Assembly: GCF_019456655.1 (NCBI RefSeq)
Contig: NZ_CP080332.1
Span: forward strand, 1,612,001 to 1,676,000
Direction of reading: 5' to 3'
Length of the DNA stretch: 64,000 nt
Origin: Mycolicibacterium diernhoferi
GTDB lineage: Bacteria > Actinomycetota > Actinomycetes > Mycobacteriales > Mycobacteriaceae
The position numbers were made by a program, and so were the translations under genes. How positions within the stretch are numbered: the stretch's first letter is position 1; every line of letters starts with the position of its first letter. The notes beneath the pieces are model-generated. The model searched no databases. It was not told the origin of the DNA and saw only the letters and a program-made list of their open reading frames with translations. This document shows positions 28,346-37,355 of the stretch, piece by piece.

Positions 28346-29836
28346 CGGCGGCCCTTGCGCGGCAACGCTGTCCGGTTCACCGGAGCGTGGCGGCCCGGGC
28401 GGGGTGTCCGGGGACAGCGCCCCGCCCTTGGGTGCCGTCAGGGCGCCTTGTCTGCGCAGCTCGTCGGAGTACTGCAGGAACACCAGGAAGAACGTGTACA
28501 TGAAGGTCATCTGCGCGATCACGACGACCGGGTGATCCAGGTTCAGCGTGATGGTCGAGAAGGCGATGAACACGCCGCCGTAGAAGGCATGCGGCAGTGA
28601 GTCGGTGCGGATCAGCTTGGCGGCCACCACGCATCCGATGACGATCACCGCCAGGAACGACAGGCCGGCCACCAGCCCGCCGCGGTGCACCGCGATCAGC
28701 GGCGCGTTGGACACGAAGTTCTCGGTGAACGCGTAGGGGCCGTCCTTGAATTCGCGCAGGGACCAACCGTTTCCGAAGATCCAGTTGTCGCCCATCCGCC
28801 ACGGGAATTCGCGGATCGCCGCGATGCGGTCCGACGCGCCGGCGTCGTTCTCGCCGAGAGAGCCCATCAACCGTTTGCGGACCGCCGGAATCATCATCGC
28901 GGTGGTACCGCCCACGAACAGCGTGCCGATCATCAACATCCGGTCCCGGGAGCGCATGTTGTGGAAGACGAAGACCAGCAGCGCGCCGACCAGGACGCTG
29001 GCCAGTGCCGCGCGGCTCAGGGTCAGCACGATGGCCGCCATGAGGATGGTCATTAGGGTGACCCGCTGCCAACCGGTGAACAGGATGCCGGTGATCGCCA
29101 GCGCGATCACCAGGCCGATGCCGGCGGCGTTGGGGTCCACCCACAGACCGCCCAGTCGCTGGAAGGTCTCGCTGTCCTGACCGACGTCGAACCGGCCGGT
29201 CCTGGGCGTGGTGAGTGTGCCGCCGGTGATGTAGAACTTGTCGACCGCGTAGTAGCCGATGATCTCGAACGGCTTGACGATGTACTTGGTGGAACCCAGC
29301 GCCACCGCGGCCATGCCCCAGAGCGCGCTGAAGGTGGCCGAATAGACGAAAACCTTACCGACGCGGCATAGTTGGTCGTTCGGCAACGCCAGTAGCGCGA
29401 ACAGGAAACCGGTGGCCACCGCCCATTTGGTGAAGTCCATGATGTTGAGCGGCGTGGAGAAGGTCACCGCCATGGACAGTCCGGACATCACGATCAGCAG
29501 CAGGACCGCCGACATCAGCGGTGAGGACCGCCGTACCGCGCGGGGATGCATCAGCAACGCCAGGATCGACCCGCATCCGAACACCAGGTAGATCGGCACG
29601 TGCACACCGGGGAAATAGCCGAACGGGAACGTGGTGACGAAGACGACGGTGCCGTAGTACAACCACAGTGGGTGGCGCAAACCGACGTACACCCCGACCA
29701 CCGCGGCCATCAGGCCGGCGATCGCGATGGTGGCGGGTTTGCCACCCAGGGCGGCGGCGACCGCCGCAAACGGCCCGAGCACACAGGCCGCCGCTCCCGC
29801 CCAGATCTCGGTCCGTGAGTATGTGGGCAGCCTCAA
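28325..29836 (-). CDS. O-antigen polymerase/ligase-like membrane protein (Wzy-like)
   Basis: A 503-residue protein with 11-12 membrane helices and a long periplasmic loop (about residues 330-410 containing NDAGASDRIAAIREFPWRMG) typical of O-antigen ligase/Wzy proteins (PF04932-like). The start is placed at TTG 29836, because AAAGGAG lies 7 bases upstream. The longer frame to 29938 has only GTG 29878 and no ribosome binding site. It is the only gene of the locus on the minus strand and meets the glycosyltransferase tail to tail with a 21-base overlap. Expected role: polymerising flipped repeat units. Confidence 0.8.
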   Translation of the reverse strand: MRLPTYSRTEIWAGAAACVLGPFAAVAAALGGKPATIAIAGLMAAVVGVYVGLRHPLWLYYGTVVFVTTFPFGYFPGVHVPIYLVFGCGSILALLMHPRAVRRSSPLMSAVLLLIVMSGLSMAVTFSTPLNIMDFTKWAVATGFLFALLALPNDQLCRVGKVFVYSATFSALWGMAAVALGSTKYIVKPFEIIGYYAVDKFYITGGTLTTPRTGRFDVGQDSETFQRLGGLWVDPNAAGIGLVIALAITGILFTGWQRVTLMTILMAAIVLTLSRAALASVLVGALLVFVFHNMRSRDRMLMIGTLFVGGTTAMMIPAVRKRLMGSLGENDAGASDRIAAIREFPWRMGDNWIFGNGWSLREFKDGPYAFTENFVSNAPLIAVHRGGLVAGLSFLAVIVIGCVVAAKLIRTDSLPHAFYGGVFIAFSTITLNLDHPVVVIAQMTFMYTFFLVFLQYSDELRRQGALTAPKGGALSPDTPPGPPRSGEPDSVAAQGPPLPAATA

Positions 29837-30015
29837 AGACGAACTCCTTTGCTGCCGGATCGGCGGTCCTTCGCGCACTGAACTATCCTCGCATTGTCTT
29901 CGCTGGGATCGCCACACGTTCTTTTTCCCCATGCACATGACTTTGGTGTGTAGGGCAAGGTGGAGACGCTATCGTGAGGACGTCATGGTGACCCAACAGC
30001 GATCGGAGTGCCCAG

Positions 30016-31518
30016 TTGGCCGTCGGTGATTACGTGCGGATCTTTTGCCGGCTCTGGTGGGTGGTCCTCGCTGCGGTGGTGATCGGTGCCGGCGCCGGCG
30101 CTGTGTCACAGCAATTCGACAAGCCGGAGTACACCTCCACAGCAAGGCTTTTCGTCAGCACTCAGAGCGGCACATCGGTCGGCGACGCCTACCAGAACAA
30201 CCTGTTCTCCCAGGAGCGGGTGTACTCCTATGCCGGCCTGGCCACCAGCGAGCAGGTCGCCGCACGCGCCATCGACCAGGCGAAGGCCTCGATCACCGTC
30301 GATGAGTTGCGGGCCAAGATCACTGCGGTCCCGCTACCTCAGACGGTGTTGCTCGACATCACCGCGACGGATTCGGACCCCGCCACCGCCCAGCTCTACG
30401 CCAACGCGGTCGCAGACCAACTCGTCAACGTCACCACCGAACTGGAGACCTCGCGACGCGGCGGCGAGTCCGCAGCGGGCGCCATCGTCGTCGACGACGC
30501 GAGTTTCGGCACCCGGGTCGAATCGATGGGCCTGGTCACCCGCGTCCTGCTGGGCGCACTGGCCGGTCTGGTGATCGGCATCGTGCTGGCCGCGATCCTC
30601 GGCGTCTCCGACACCCGGGTGCGCCGCCGCGAGCGCCTCGAGGACGTCACTTCCAACGCGCTGATCGGGTCGCTGCTGCAGAACAAGGGCCGCGAAGGCG
30701 TCCTGGACCTCGCGGCCGGCGGGCCCGCGGTCGAGCGGCTGCGCGAACTGCGCACCAACATCCAGTTCGCCCGCACCCCGGACGGGGGCCGTCCGCACGT
30801 CATCGCCATCACCAGCCCGTCGCCGCAGGACGGCCGGTCCACCACGGCCGCCGACCTGGCCGCGGCCTTCGCAGAATCCGGGCACTCGGTGCTGCTGGTC
30901 GACGGTGACCTGGTCGATCCGACGCTGCCGTCGGTGCTGGGTCTGTCGTCGGCCGATCAGGTCCGTGCGTCCCAGAAGGGTCTGACCACGCTGTTGGCCC
31001 GCCAGTCGACCCTGGCCGATTCGACCATCCGGCTCGGCAACCTGACCTTCCTGCCCGCCGGTCCGCTGCCGGCCACCCGCCGCCAGCTGTGGGGCGACGA
31101 CGCGGCCGGTCAGGTGTTCGATGATCTGCGCGCGAACTTCGACTACGTCATCGTCGACACCCCGCCGCTGCTCAAGTACTCCGACGGCGCGGTGCCCGCC
31201 GGCCTCGGCGACGGCGCGGTGCTGCTGGGCCGGATCGGCCACACCAGGGCCGCCGCACTGCGTAAGGGCCTGGCGGTGCTGTCCGCCGCCCGGGTCAACC
31301 TGATCGGGGTGGCCGCCACCGGCGAGCACGAGCAGCGCAAGGATCGGTCCGAGTTCAAGGCCGGCGAGAAGAAGGCTCTCGAACAGGAGGCCCGCGTGCA
31401 GAGCAGTGCGGAGCGCAACGGGTCGGGCCCCGAGGTGATCGGGCAGTTGCCGTCGGTTCAGGCGGACCAGGAAGTCGGTCAGCCGCGCCACCGGGCTCAA
31501 CTGGGACACCCGGAGTAG
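30016..31518 (+). CDS. Wzz-type chain-length regulator fused to a BY-kinase-like ATPase domain with altered Walker A
   Basis: A 500-residue protein starting at TTG 30016 behind CGGAG. The Wzz domain (about residues 1-185) has two membrane helices (WWVVLAAVVIGAGAGA and GALAGLVIGIVLAAILG). The cytoplasmic domain (about 235-425) is of CpsD/CapB type. Walker A' is VLLVDGDLVDPTL (Asp296/Asp298) and Walker B is YVIVDTPP. The Walker A loop reads SPQDGRSTT, with Arg274 in place of the usual Lys. The C-terminal tail (about 440-500) contains no tyrosine, unlike autophosphorylating BY-kinases. It probably controls polymer length without normal kinase cycling. It is divergent from wzy across about 180 bases. 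Confidence 0.82.
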   Translation: MAVGDYVRIFCRLWWVVLAAVVIGAGAGAVSQQFDKPEYTSTARLFVSTQSGTSVGDAYQNNLFSQERVYSYAGLATSEQVAARAIDQAKASITVDELRAKITAVPLPQTVLLDITATDSDPATAQLYANAVADQLVNVTTELETSRRGGESAAGAIVVDDASFGTRVESMGLVTRVLLGALAGLVIGIVLAAILGVSDTRVRRRERLEDVTSNALIGSLLQNKGREGVLDLAAGGPAVERLRELRTNIQFARTPDGGRPHVIAITSPSPQDGRSTTAADLAAAFAESGHSVLLVDGDLVDPTLPSVLGLSSADQVRASQKGLTTLLARQSTLADSTIRLGNLTFLPAGPLPATRRQLWGDDAAGQVFDDLRANFDYVIVDTPPLLKYSDGAVPAGLGDGAVLLGRIGHTRAAALRKGLAVLSAARVNLIGVAATGEHEQRKDRSEFKAGEKKALEQEARVQSSAERNGSGPEVIGQLPSVQADQEVGQPRHRAQLGHPE

Positions 31519-31522
31519 TCCG

Positions 31523-32818
31523 GTGCAGTCGCTGCGCCCGCGACGGGTGACCGCGCTGCTGGCCGGTTCTCTTGCCGCGCTCGCGGTGGCCTCCTCGGTC
31601 AGTGCCTGCACCAGTGGTACCCAGACTCAGCCGGCGCCCTACGTCCCACCCACGATCAAGACCTTCGCCGCGCCCTTCGAGGGCAAGCCCCACCTGGCGC
31701 CGCCGGACATGACCGACGACGGGCCGGGCTCGCTGGTCTCGGTCGAGCCGATCTCCTCGGGGGCCGAACTGCTCGACGAGGATGGCGCCACCTACATGCG
31801 GGTGGTGTACCGGTCCACCTCGGGCATCGACGGGACGCCGACCGAGGTGTCCGCCGCGATCGCCATCCCGGCAGGGACACCGCCTCCGGGCGGCTGGCCG
31901 GTCATCGGCTTCGGGCAGGGCACCAAGGGCGTGCTCTACAAGTGCGCGTCCAGCCTGTTCCCGAACCTGCCGAAGCAGGCGTGGTCCATCGCCCAGTTCA
32001 TCAAGAACGGTTACGCGGTCGCCGCCAGCGACTTCCAGGGTTCCGGGGTGAAGGGCTATTCGCACCCGTTCCTGGACGCAAAGACCTACGGCTACAACGT
32101 CATCGACTCGGTGCGGGCAGCACGCCGGGTGGGCGCCGACATCAGCGACAAGTGGATGTCCTACGGACACTCGGCCGGTGGGCTGGCGGTCTGGGGAGCC
32201 GCCGAGGTGGAACCGGAGTACGGACAGGGCCTCGACCTGCTGGGCACCATCTCGATGGCCCCGGCCGCGGACATCTCCGAACTGGCCGATGCCGCGTGGA
32301 ACGGGACCCTGACCAACGCCCAGCGCGTCACCCTGGTGTACGCCCTGCAGTCGCTGTCGTGGTTCGAGCCGGAGATGAACCTGGACGACTTCCGGTCCGG
32401 GGTCACCGCCGAGAACTGGGATCTGATACTCAACTGCATCCCCACCGACTTCGACGAGGTCGCCAGGGTGTGGGAGACCATGGTCAACGAGGATCTCAAA
32501 CCCCGCACCTACGAGAACGTGGAGTGGCTGCGGGAGCGGCTGGCTTCCCGCGCGATCCCCAATATGCGGCGCATCGACACCCCGACGGTCGTCGCGTACG
32601 GCACCGATGACGAGCTGTACAACCAGGAGTGGTTCGAACGAGCGCTGAGCAGGGCATGTGCGCTGGGCAGCAATCTGGAGATCAAGAAGGAACCGGGCAA
32701 GGGCCACGCCGACCTGGACCAGGCGTTCGTGATGGGCTGGCTGAACGACCGGTTGGCCGGAGTGCCCGCCCCGCCGAGCAACTGCGCGGAATGGGAAGAA
32801 CGGGAGCTGCTGAAATGA
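31523..32818 (+). CDS. Secretory-lipase-fold (PF03583-like) lipoprotein, paralog 1
   Basis: A 431-residue protein from GTG 31523, 4 bases after the kinase gene. It has a signal peptide with a lipobox ending SVSAC (Cys29). The alpha/beta-hydrolase core has WPVIGFGQGTKG at the oxyanion turn, the nucleophile motif YGHSAGG, YGTDDELY for the acid region, and KGHADLD with the catalytic His. It resembles secreted triacylglycerol lipases of the LIP family. The substrate is unknown; acyl groups on the polysaccharide or envelope lipids are plausible. It overlaps the next gene (ATGA). Confidence 0.82.
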   Translation: MQSLRPRRVTALLAGSLAALAVASSVSACTSGTQTQPAPYVPPTIKTFAAPFEGKPHLAPPDMTDDGPGSLVSVEPISSGAELLDEDGATYMRVVYRSTSGIDGTPTEVSAAIAIPAGTPPPGGWPVIGFGQGTKGVLYKCASSLFPNLPKQAWSIAQFIKNGYAVAASDFQGSGVKGYSHPFLDAKTYGYNVIDSVRAARRVGADISDKWMSYGHSAGGLAVWGAAEVEPEYGQGLDLLGTISMAPAADISELADAAWNGTLTNAQRVTLVYALQSLSWFEPEMNLDDFRSGVTAENWDLILNCIPTDFDEVARVWETMVNEDLKPRTYENVEWLRERLASRAIPNMRRIDTPTVVAYGTDDELYNQEWFERALSRACALGSNLEIKKEPGKGHADLDQAFVMGWLNDRLAGVPAPPSNCAEWEERELLK

Positions 32819-33543
32819 GAGCTCCGGTAGACGTCCCGAGAGTCCGCGACTATCTGTCGCTCCTGCTGCGCGCGTGGCCGATGATCCTGGTGGCGACCCT
32901 GTTGTCGGCGGGTGCCGCCGCCTTCGTGGTGGCGCAGAAGGCACCCACCTACACGGCGTCGGCGCTGGCTTTCGCCAAGGTGTCGAATGACCCGAGCACC
33001 TTCTCGCAGTATTACGGCGGCATGGGCGCCAAGCTGCGCATGCCCGGCTATGCCGAACTGGCCAAGTCCCGGTTGGTGGCGCAGCACGCGATCGACGCCA
33101 TCGGGGAGGACACCGCCGCCGAGGACCTGGCCTCCAGGATCTCGGCGGAATGGGAGCCGGGAGGGGCCGATCTGCGCGGCCGGGCGAACTCGGTGCTGCT
33201 GCGGATCACCGTCACCAACGAGAACCCCGACCTCGCCGTCGAGGAGGTCAATGCGGTGGGCAGCGCGCTGGTGAAACTGTCGCAGGACCTGGAATGGTAC
33301 GAGTCCGCCGTGTCCGACGACGTCCAGTACAAGGGGCCGCTGGCCGAACTGCTGCCCGTGGACGCGGCGAAGACGGCACGAGAGGTGCCGACCCCGATGT
33401 CCGGGCCGTTGGCGATCGGCGCCGGATTCGGCTTCGCGGTCAGCGCGCTGATCATGCTGGGCGTCGGGATCGCTCGGGACACCCTGGTGACCCGCAGCCA
33501 ACTCGATCAGGTTGTCCGGGCTACGACGCAACGGGAAACGTAG
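32815..33543 (+). CDS. Stand-alone Wzz-like chain-length determinant protein
   Basis: A 242-residue protein from ATG 32815. The two membrane helices (MILVATLLSAGAAAFVVAQ near the N-terminus and PLAIGAGFGFAVSALIMLGV near the C-terminus) flank a periplasmic domain of about 150 residues. The PTYTASALAFAKVSND segment is typical of Wzz. No kinase domain is attached. It is the second polysaccharide co-polymerase of the locus, embedded between two lipase-like genes, and probably contributes to length control or export. Confidence 0.8.
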   Translation: MRAPVDVPRVRDYLSLLLRAWPMILVATLLSAGAAAFVVAQKAPTYTASALAFAKVSNDPSTFSQYYGGMGAKLRMPGYAELAKSRLVAQHAIDAIGEDTAAEDLASRISAEWEPGGADLRGRANSVLLRITVTNENPDLAVEEVNAVGSALVKLSQDLEWYESAVSDDVQYKGPLAELLPVDAAKTAREVPTPMSGPLAIGAGFGFAVSALIMLGVGIARDTLVTRSQLDQVVRATTQRET

Positions 33544-33550
33544 GAGCTTC

Positions 33551-34837
33551 GTGGAAACTACGAGGACCGCTGCGCGTGTCCTGATGACGGGCGTGCTGGC
33601 CACCACGGTGGCCTTGACGGGCTGCGCGGGGGACAAGAGCGACCAGAGCGACACCCCGGCCCAGCCGTCGTCGCTCGACCAGCAGCTGCTGTTGCCGGCG
33701 GACTACTCGGGCGAGGGCCCGGGAACCCTGCGCTCCGCGGTCGACCTGCCGATCGTCGACCGCCGGATCGTGCGGGTGGCCGAGGAGGCCGCCCGCATCA
33801 CCTACGACTCCACCTCGGGCATCGACGGCAGCCCGCAGACCGTCACCGGCAGTGTCTTCGAACCGCTCGGGGAGCCCCCCGATGGTGGCTGGCCGGTCAT
33901 CGTGTTCGGGCACGGCACCGTCGGCATCCATTCGGACTGCGCACCCTCGCTGTCGCCGTCGCTGGGTGGTGCGGCGGACGCGATCCGGGCCCTGCTGTCG
34001 CTGGGCTACATCCTGGTGGTGCCCGACTACCAGGGCCTGGGTACCGACACCGGCTATCACCCGTACCTCGATGCCTCGACCGAGGGCTACAACATGATCG
34101 ATGCCGCCCGGGCGACCCGGAAGCTGCTGCCCAACGCCTCGGACAAGTGGGTCGCCTTCGGGGTGTCCCAGGGCGGCCAGGCATCCTGGGCGGCCAACGA
34201 ACTCAACGCCACGTACTCCAGCCCGGACCTGTTCCTGGTCGGTTCGGTCAGCGTGTCACCGGCCGCCGACATCGCCGGTCTGGCCGACCTGGCCTGGGCC
34301 GGGGAGCTGACGCCGCAGCAGTCGATCGCGATGGTCCTGATCCTCGCCACGCTCAAGATCGAACATCCCGAGCTCAACCTCGACGACTACCGCCGCGGCG
34401 CCGCGCAGGAGAACTGGGCGCTGCTGTCGGGTTGTTCGTCCGACTCGACCGATGAGCGACTCGAGGTGGCCGACGCACTGTCACCCGATGACCTGCGCCC
34501 GGTGAGCCAGGAGGCCACCGATCTCCTGCGCCACTACCTCATCCAGATGAGCGGGTTGCCCCGCTCGCCGGCCAGCGCACCGTCGCTGGTGCTGCAGGGG
34601 GACCAGGACCAGTTGATCCCGGTGCCATGGACCGATGCCGCGGTGCAGCGCGCCTGCGACATGGGCGCCGACATCGCGTCCTTCGTGGCGGTGGGGCGCG
34701 GCCACAGCGATTTCGACCCGACCGAGGCGTTGGACTGGATGCAGCAGCGGTTCCGGGGGGATCCGCCGGCCAGTACGTGCGCCGTCGAGGGGGGTCCGTC
34801 CATCCGTAAAGTGCCCCAACTGACATTGCCGGAATGA
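33551..34837 (+). CDS. Secretory-lipase-fold (PF03583-like) lipoprotein, paralog 2
   Basis: A 428-residue protein from GTG 33551 behind TAGGAG. The lipobox is VALTGC (Cys25). Catalytic landmarks are VFGHGTVG, FGVSQGG with the nucleophile Ser, LQGDQDQLIP and RGHSDFD. It shares YQGLGTDTGYHPYLDASTEG with the other paralogs (GxHPYLDAxT block). It lies on the outer face of the plasma membrane if processed as predicted. Its stop overlaps the acyltransferase start (ATGA). Confidence 0.82.
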   Translation: METTRTAARVLMTGVLATTVALTGCAGDKSDQSDTPAQPSSLDQQLLLPADYSGEGPGTLRSAVDLPIVDRRIVRVAEEAARITYDSTSGIDGSPQTVTGSVFEPLGEPPDGGWPVIVFGHGTVGIHSDCAPSLSPSLGGAADAIRALLSLGYILVVPDYQGLGTDTGYHPYLDASTEGYNMIDAARATRKLLPNASDKWVAFGVSQGGQASWAANELNATYSSPDLFLVGSVSVSPAADIAGLADLAWAGELTPQQSIAMVLILATLKIEHPELNLDDYRRGAAQENWALLSGCSSDSTDERLEVADALSPDDLRPVSQEATDLLRHYLIQMSGLPRSPASAPSLVLQGDQDQLIPVPWTDAAVQRACDMGADIASFVAVGRGHSDFDPTEALDWMQQRFRGDPPASTCAVEGGPSIRKVPQLTLPE

Positions 34838-36126
34838 TGACTGATAAAGCCGCAGCCAAGCTGCCCATCGAATCCCAGGTGATCGCGAGTTCGCCGACGC
34901 GTGGACGAGTCGTCGGTCTCGACGGCATCCGCGGCCTCGGCTGTCTGGCGGTCGTCGTCGGCCACGTCGGCGAGTTCTACACGCCCGAGACCCATTCCAA
35001 GGCGTTCCTCGATGTGCTCGGGCTGGCGCTGATCCTGTTCTTCGTGCTCAGCGGGTTCCTGCTGTTCCTGCCCTATGTGCGCAAGCTGACCAAGCCCGAC
35101 GCCGCGATGCCCGACACCCGGCAGTACTTCCTGCACCGGGTGTTCCGGGTGTTCCCCGGCTATCTGGCCATCTTCCTGCTCGCCAACTTCGTCTTCCAGG
35201 CGGTGTACGTCGAGAATCCGATCACCCAGGTGCCCGGCAGCGGGGACGGCACCGGGATGATCACCGACCCGGGCAAGCTGCTGGCGAACCTGACCCTGAT
35301 GCAGACCTATATCCCCGACTACGTGCAGACCGGGATCAACCCGTCCTGGTCGCTGACGCTGGAGATCGCGTTCTACCTGTCCCTGCCGTTGCTCGGGGTG
35401 CTGGTGTTCGCGCTGCGCGGGCGGGTGAACATGCATCCGCTGAAACTGGCGCTGGTGGCCCCGGCCATCCTGCTGGCGATCGCCTATGCCGGCCGACTGC
35501 TCACCCCGTACGTCTACAGCCACGTCAACGTGCACAACTACGAGCCGCCGGCCAGCGGGTACATGCCCGACATCTGGCTGCAGAACTGGGGCCCGAACCT
35601 GGCGGCGGTGTTCAGTCGCAGCTTCCTGACCAATGCCGACCTGTTCGCCTACGGCATGCTGGCCGCGATCTTGTTCGTCGCGATCGAGCAGGCGGTCATC
35701 AGCCGGCGGGCCGCCAAGTGGATCCATCGGGTGGACATCCTTCTGCTACCGGTGTTCGGCGTGCTGACCATTGCGCTGCTGCAGGCCGAGAACGCGTTCG
35801 GCTACGCCGCGTTGGGCATCGTCTCGGCGCTGTTCATCGTGTTGGTGATCCTGCCGCTGTCCTGGGGGACGCCGTCATGGCTGGCGCGGGGCCTGGACTG
35901 GAAGCCGTTCTATTTCGTCGGGCTCATCTCCATGTCGGTGTACCTGTGGCACTACCCGGTGCTGCTGCTGTTGGGCCGGTTCGACCTGAACGCCGGTGAC
36001 AGCTGGGGCGGCATGCTCCAGAACATGGGCGTCGTCACCGTGGTCACGCTGGTGCTGTCCACCATCACCTATTACGCCGTGGAGAAGCCGGGCCTGGATC
36101 TGGCCAAGAAGTTCCGGAAGCGTTGA
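34834..36126 (+). CDS. Acyltransferase 3 (OafA-like) membrane protein
   Basis: A 430-residue protein with about 10 membrane helices. The N-terminal VVGLDGIRGLGCLAVVVGHV carries the R-x(10)-H-type motif of acyltransferase-3 enzymes, and SWSLTLEIAFYLSLPLLG is the conserved E-x-x-F-Y-L motif. These enzymes move acyl groups (usually acetyl or succinyl) across the membrane to sugars. It is translationally coupled to lipase-like genes on both sides, which suggests acylation and deacylation act together on the same polymer. Confidence 0.85.
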   Translation: MMTDKAAAKLPIESQVIASSPTRGRVVGLDGIRGLGCLAVVVGHVGEFYTPETHSKAFLDVLGLALILFFVLSGFLLFLPYVRKLTKPDAAMPDTRQYFLHRVFRVFPGYLAIFLLANFVFQAVYVENPITQVPGSGDGTGMITDPGKLLANLTLMQTYIPDYVQTGINPSWSLTLEIAFYLSLPLLGVLVFALRGRVNMHPLKLALVAPAILLAIAYAGRLLTPYVYSHVNVHNYEPPASGYMPDIWLQNWGPNLAAVFSRSFLTNADLFAYGMLAAILFVAIEQAVISRRAAKWIHRVDILLLPVFGVLTIALLQAENAFGYAALGIVSALFIVLVILPLSWGTPSWLARGLDWKPFYFVGLISMSVYLWHYPVLLLLGRFDLNAGDSWGGMLQNMGVVTVVTLVLSTITYYAVEKPGLDLAKKFRKR

Positions 36127-37355
36127 TGCGCCGGAATCTGTTGTGGGCGGCGGTCATTGCCGCGGTCGTGCTGCTGACCGCGGGGTTCGTGCTGGTGGTG
36201 TCCCCGCCGGCGCGGCAGTTCGTCGGGATCGACGCCGTCGCCGATGACCCGCAGCCGATCGAGACCGCCGACCTCAGCGGCTCGGGCCCCGGCACCTTGG
36301 TCAGCGCCGTCACCATGCCCGAATTCGACCGCCGCCTCACCGGGTCGGCGGTGCGCGCGGCCCGGGTGGTCTATCGCTCCACCGAGGGCGACACCGGGGC
36401 ACCGACCGTGGTGTCCGGATCGGTCTTCATGCCCAGCGATCCACCGCCGCCCGGCGGCTGGCCGGTGATCGCCTACGGCCACGGCACATTGGGCATCGAC
36501 GAGCCGTGCGGACCCTCGCTGTCACCGACCCTGTTGGGCAACGTGACCTGGGTGACCAATCTGGTGGGCGCCGGCTACGCGGTGGCCATGGCCGACTACC
36601 AGGGCCTGGGCATCGAGGGGGTGCATCCCTATCTCGACGCCCGGACGGCCGGCCTGAACCTCATCGACTCGGTGCGTGCGCTGACGCGCACCTTCGACGG
36701 CGTCTCGTCGCGCTGGGCCGCGCTCGGCGGCTCACAGGGCGGCGGGGCGGCATGGGCCGCGGGGGAGCAGGCCGCGACCTACTCCCCGGAGATGCTGCCC
36801 GTCGGGGTGGTGGCGCTGGCGCCGGCCGCGGATGTCGCCGGCCTGGTCGACCTGGCGCAGCGGCACGAACTCACCCGCGAGCAGATGCCCACGCTGGTCA
36901 TCATCGTGGAATCACTGGCGCGGTTGCACCCGGAGATCAACCGGGACGACTACCGGCGTGGACTCGCCGCCGAGAAGTGGGACGTGCTCACCGCCTGCAG
37001 CGGGAACCTGGTCCACGAGCGGGAAGCGGTGATCGAGCAGCTGCAGCCCGCCGACGTCGCGCCGCAGACCCCGGAGGCCGCCGACCGGCTCCGCGCATAC
37101 CTGACGGCGTGGGCGCTGCCGCAGCAACGGCCGGCGGCGCCGATGTCGGTGGTCTACGGGGGAGAGGACGAATACATCGCCCCGAGTTGGACCGAAGGGG
37201 CGATCCGGCGGGCGTGCGACCTCGGCGGTGTGGTGACCGCGGATTTCCAGCCGGACAAGGGTCACGGCGACCTCGAATTCGGTACCCGGGTGGAATGGCT
37301 GGCCGAGCGTTTCGCCGGCGCGCCGGCGCAGAACGGTTGCCTCGCCACCCCGTGA
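36126..37355 (+). CDS. Secretory-lipase-fold (PF03583-like) protein, paralog 3
   Basis: A 409-residue protein from ATG 36126, overlapping the acyltransferase stop by one base. It has an N-terminal hydrophobic anchor (LLWAAVIAAVVLLTAGFVLV) but no lipobox Cys, so it is either a signal-anchored or a cleaved secreted form. Landmarks are AYGHGTLG, LGGSQGG, YGGEDEYI and KGHGDLE. It is closest to paralog 4, with SGSGPGTLVSAVTMP and the HPYLDARTAGLN block in common. Its end is the end of a long coupled run of genes. Confidence 0.82.
   Translation: MRRNLLWAAVIAAVVLLTAGFVLVVSPPARQFVGIDAVADDPQPIETADLSGSGPGTLVSAVTMPEFDRRLTGSAVRAARVVYRSTEGDTGAPTVVSGSVFMPSDPPPPGGWPVIAYGHGTLGIDEPCGPSLSPTLLGNVTWVTNLVGAGYAVAMADYQGLGIEGVHPYLDARTAGLNLIDSVRALTRTFDGVSSRWAALGGSQGGGAAWAAGEQAATYSPEMLPVGVVALAPAADVAGLVDLAQRHELTREQMPTLVIIVESLARLHPEINRDDYRRGLAAEKWDVLTACSGNLVHEREAVIEQLQPADVAPQTPEAADRLRAYLTAWALPQQRPAAPMSVVYGGEDEYIAPSWTEGAIRRACDLGGVVTADFQPDKGHGDLEFGTRVEWLAERFAGAPAQNGCLATP

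Noticed and set aside
29939..30015. Clear promoter pair between the polymerase-like gene and the first Wzz gene
   Set aside because: Candidate hexamers (TATCGT near 29970, GATAGT on the minus strand near 29885) lack partners at proper spacing, so I do not call a specific promoter although one must exist.
32509..33654. 381-residue minus-strand frame across the second Wzz gene
   Set aside because: Would cross three plus-strand coding regions with clear signal, lipobox and membrane patterns; no motif of its own.
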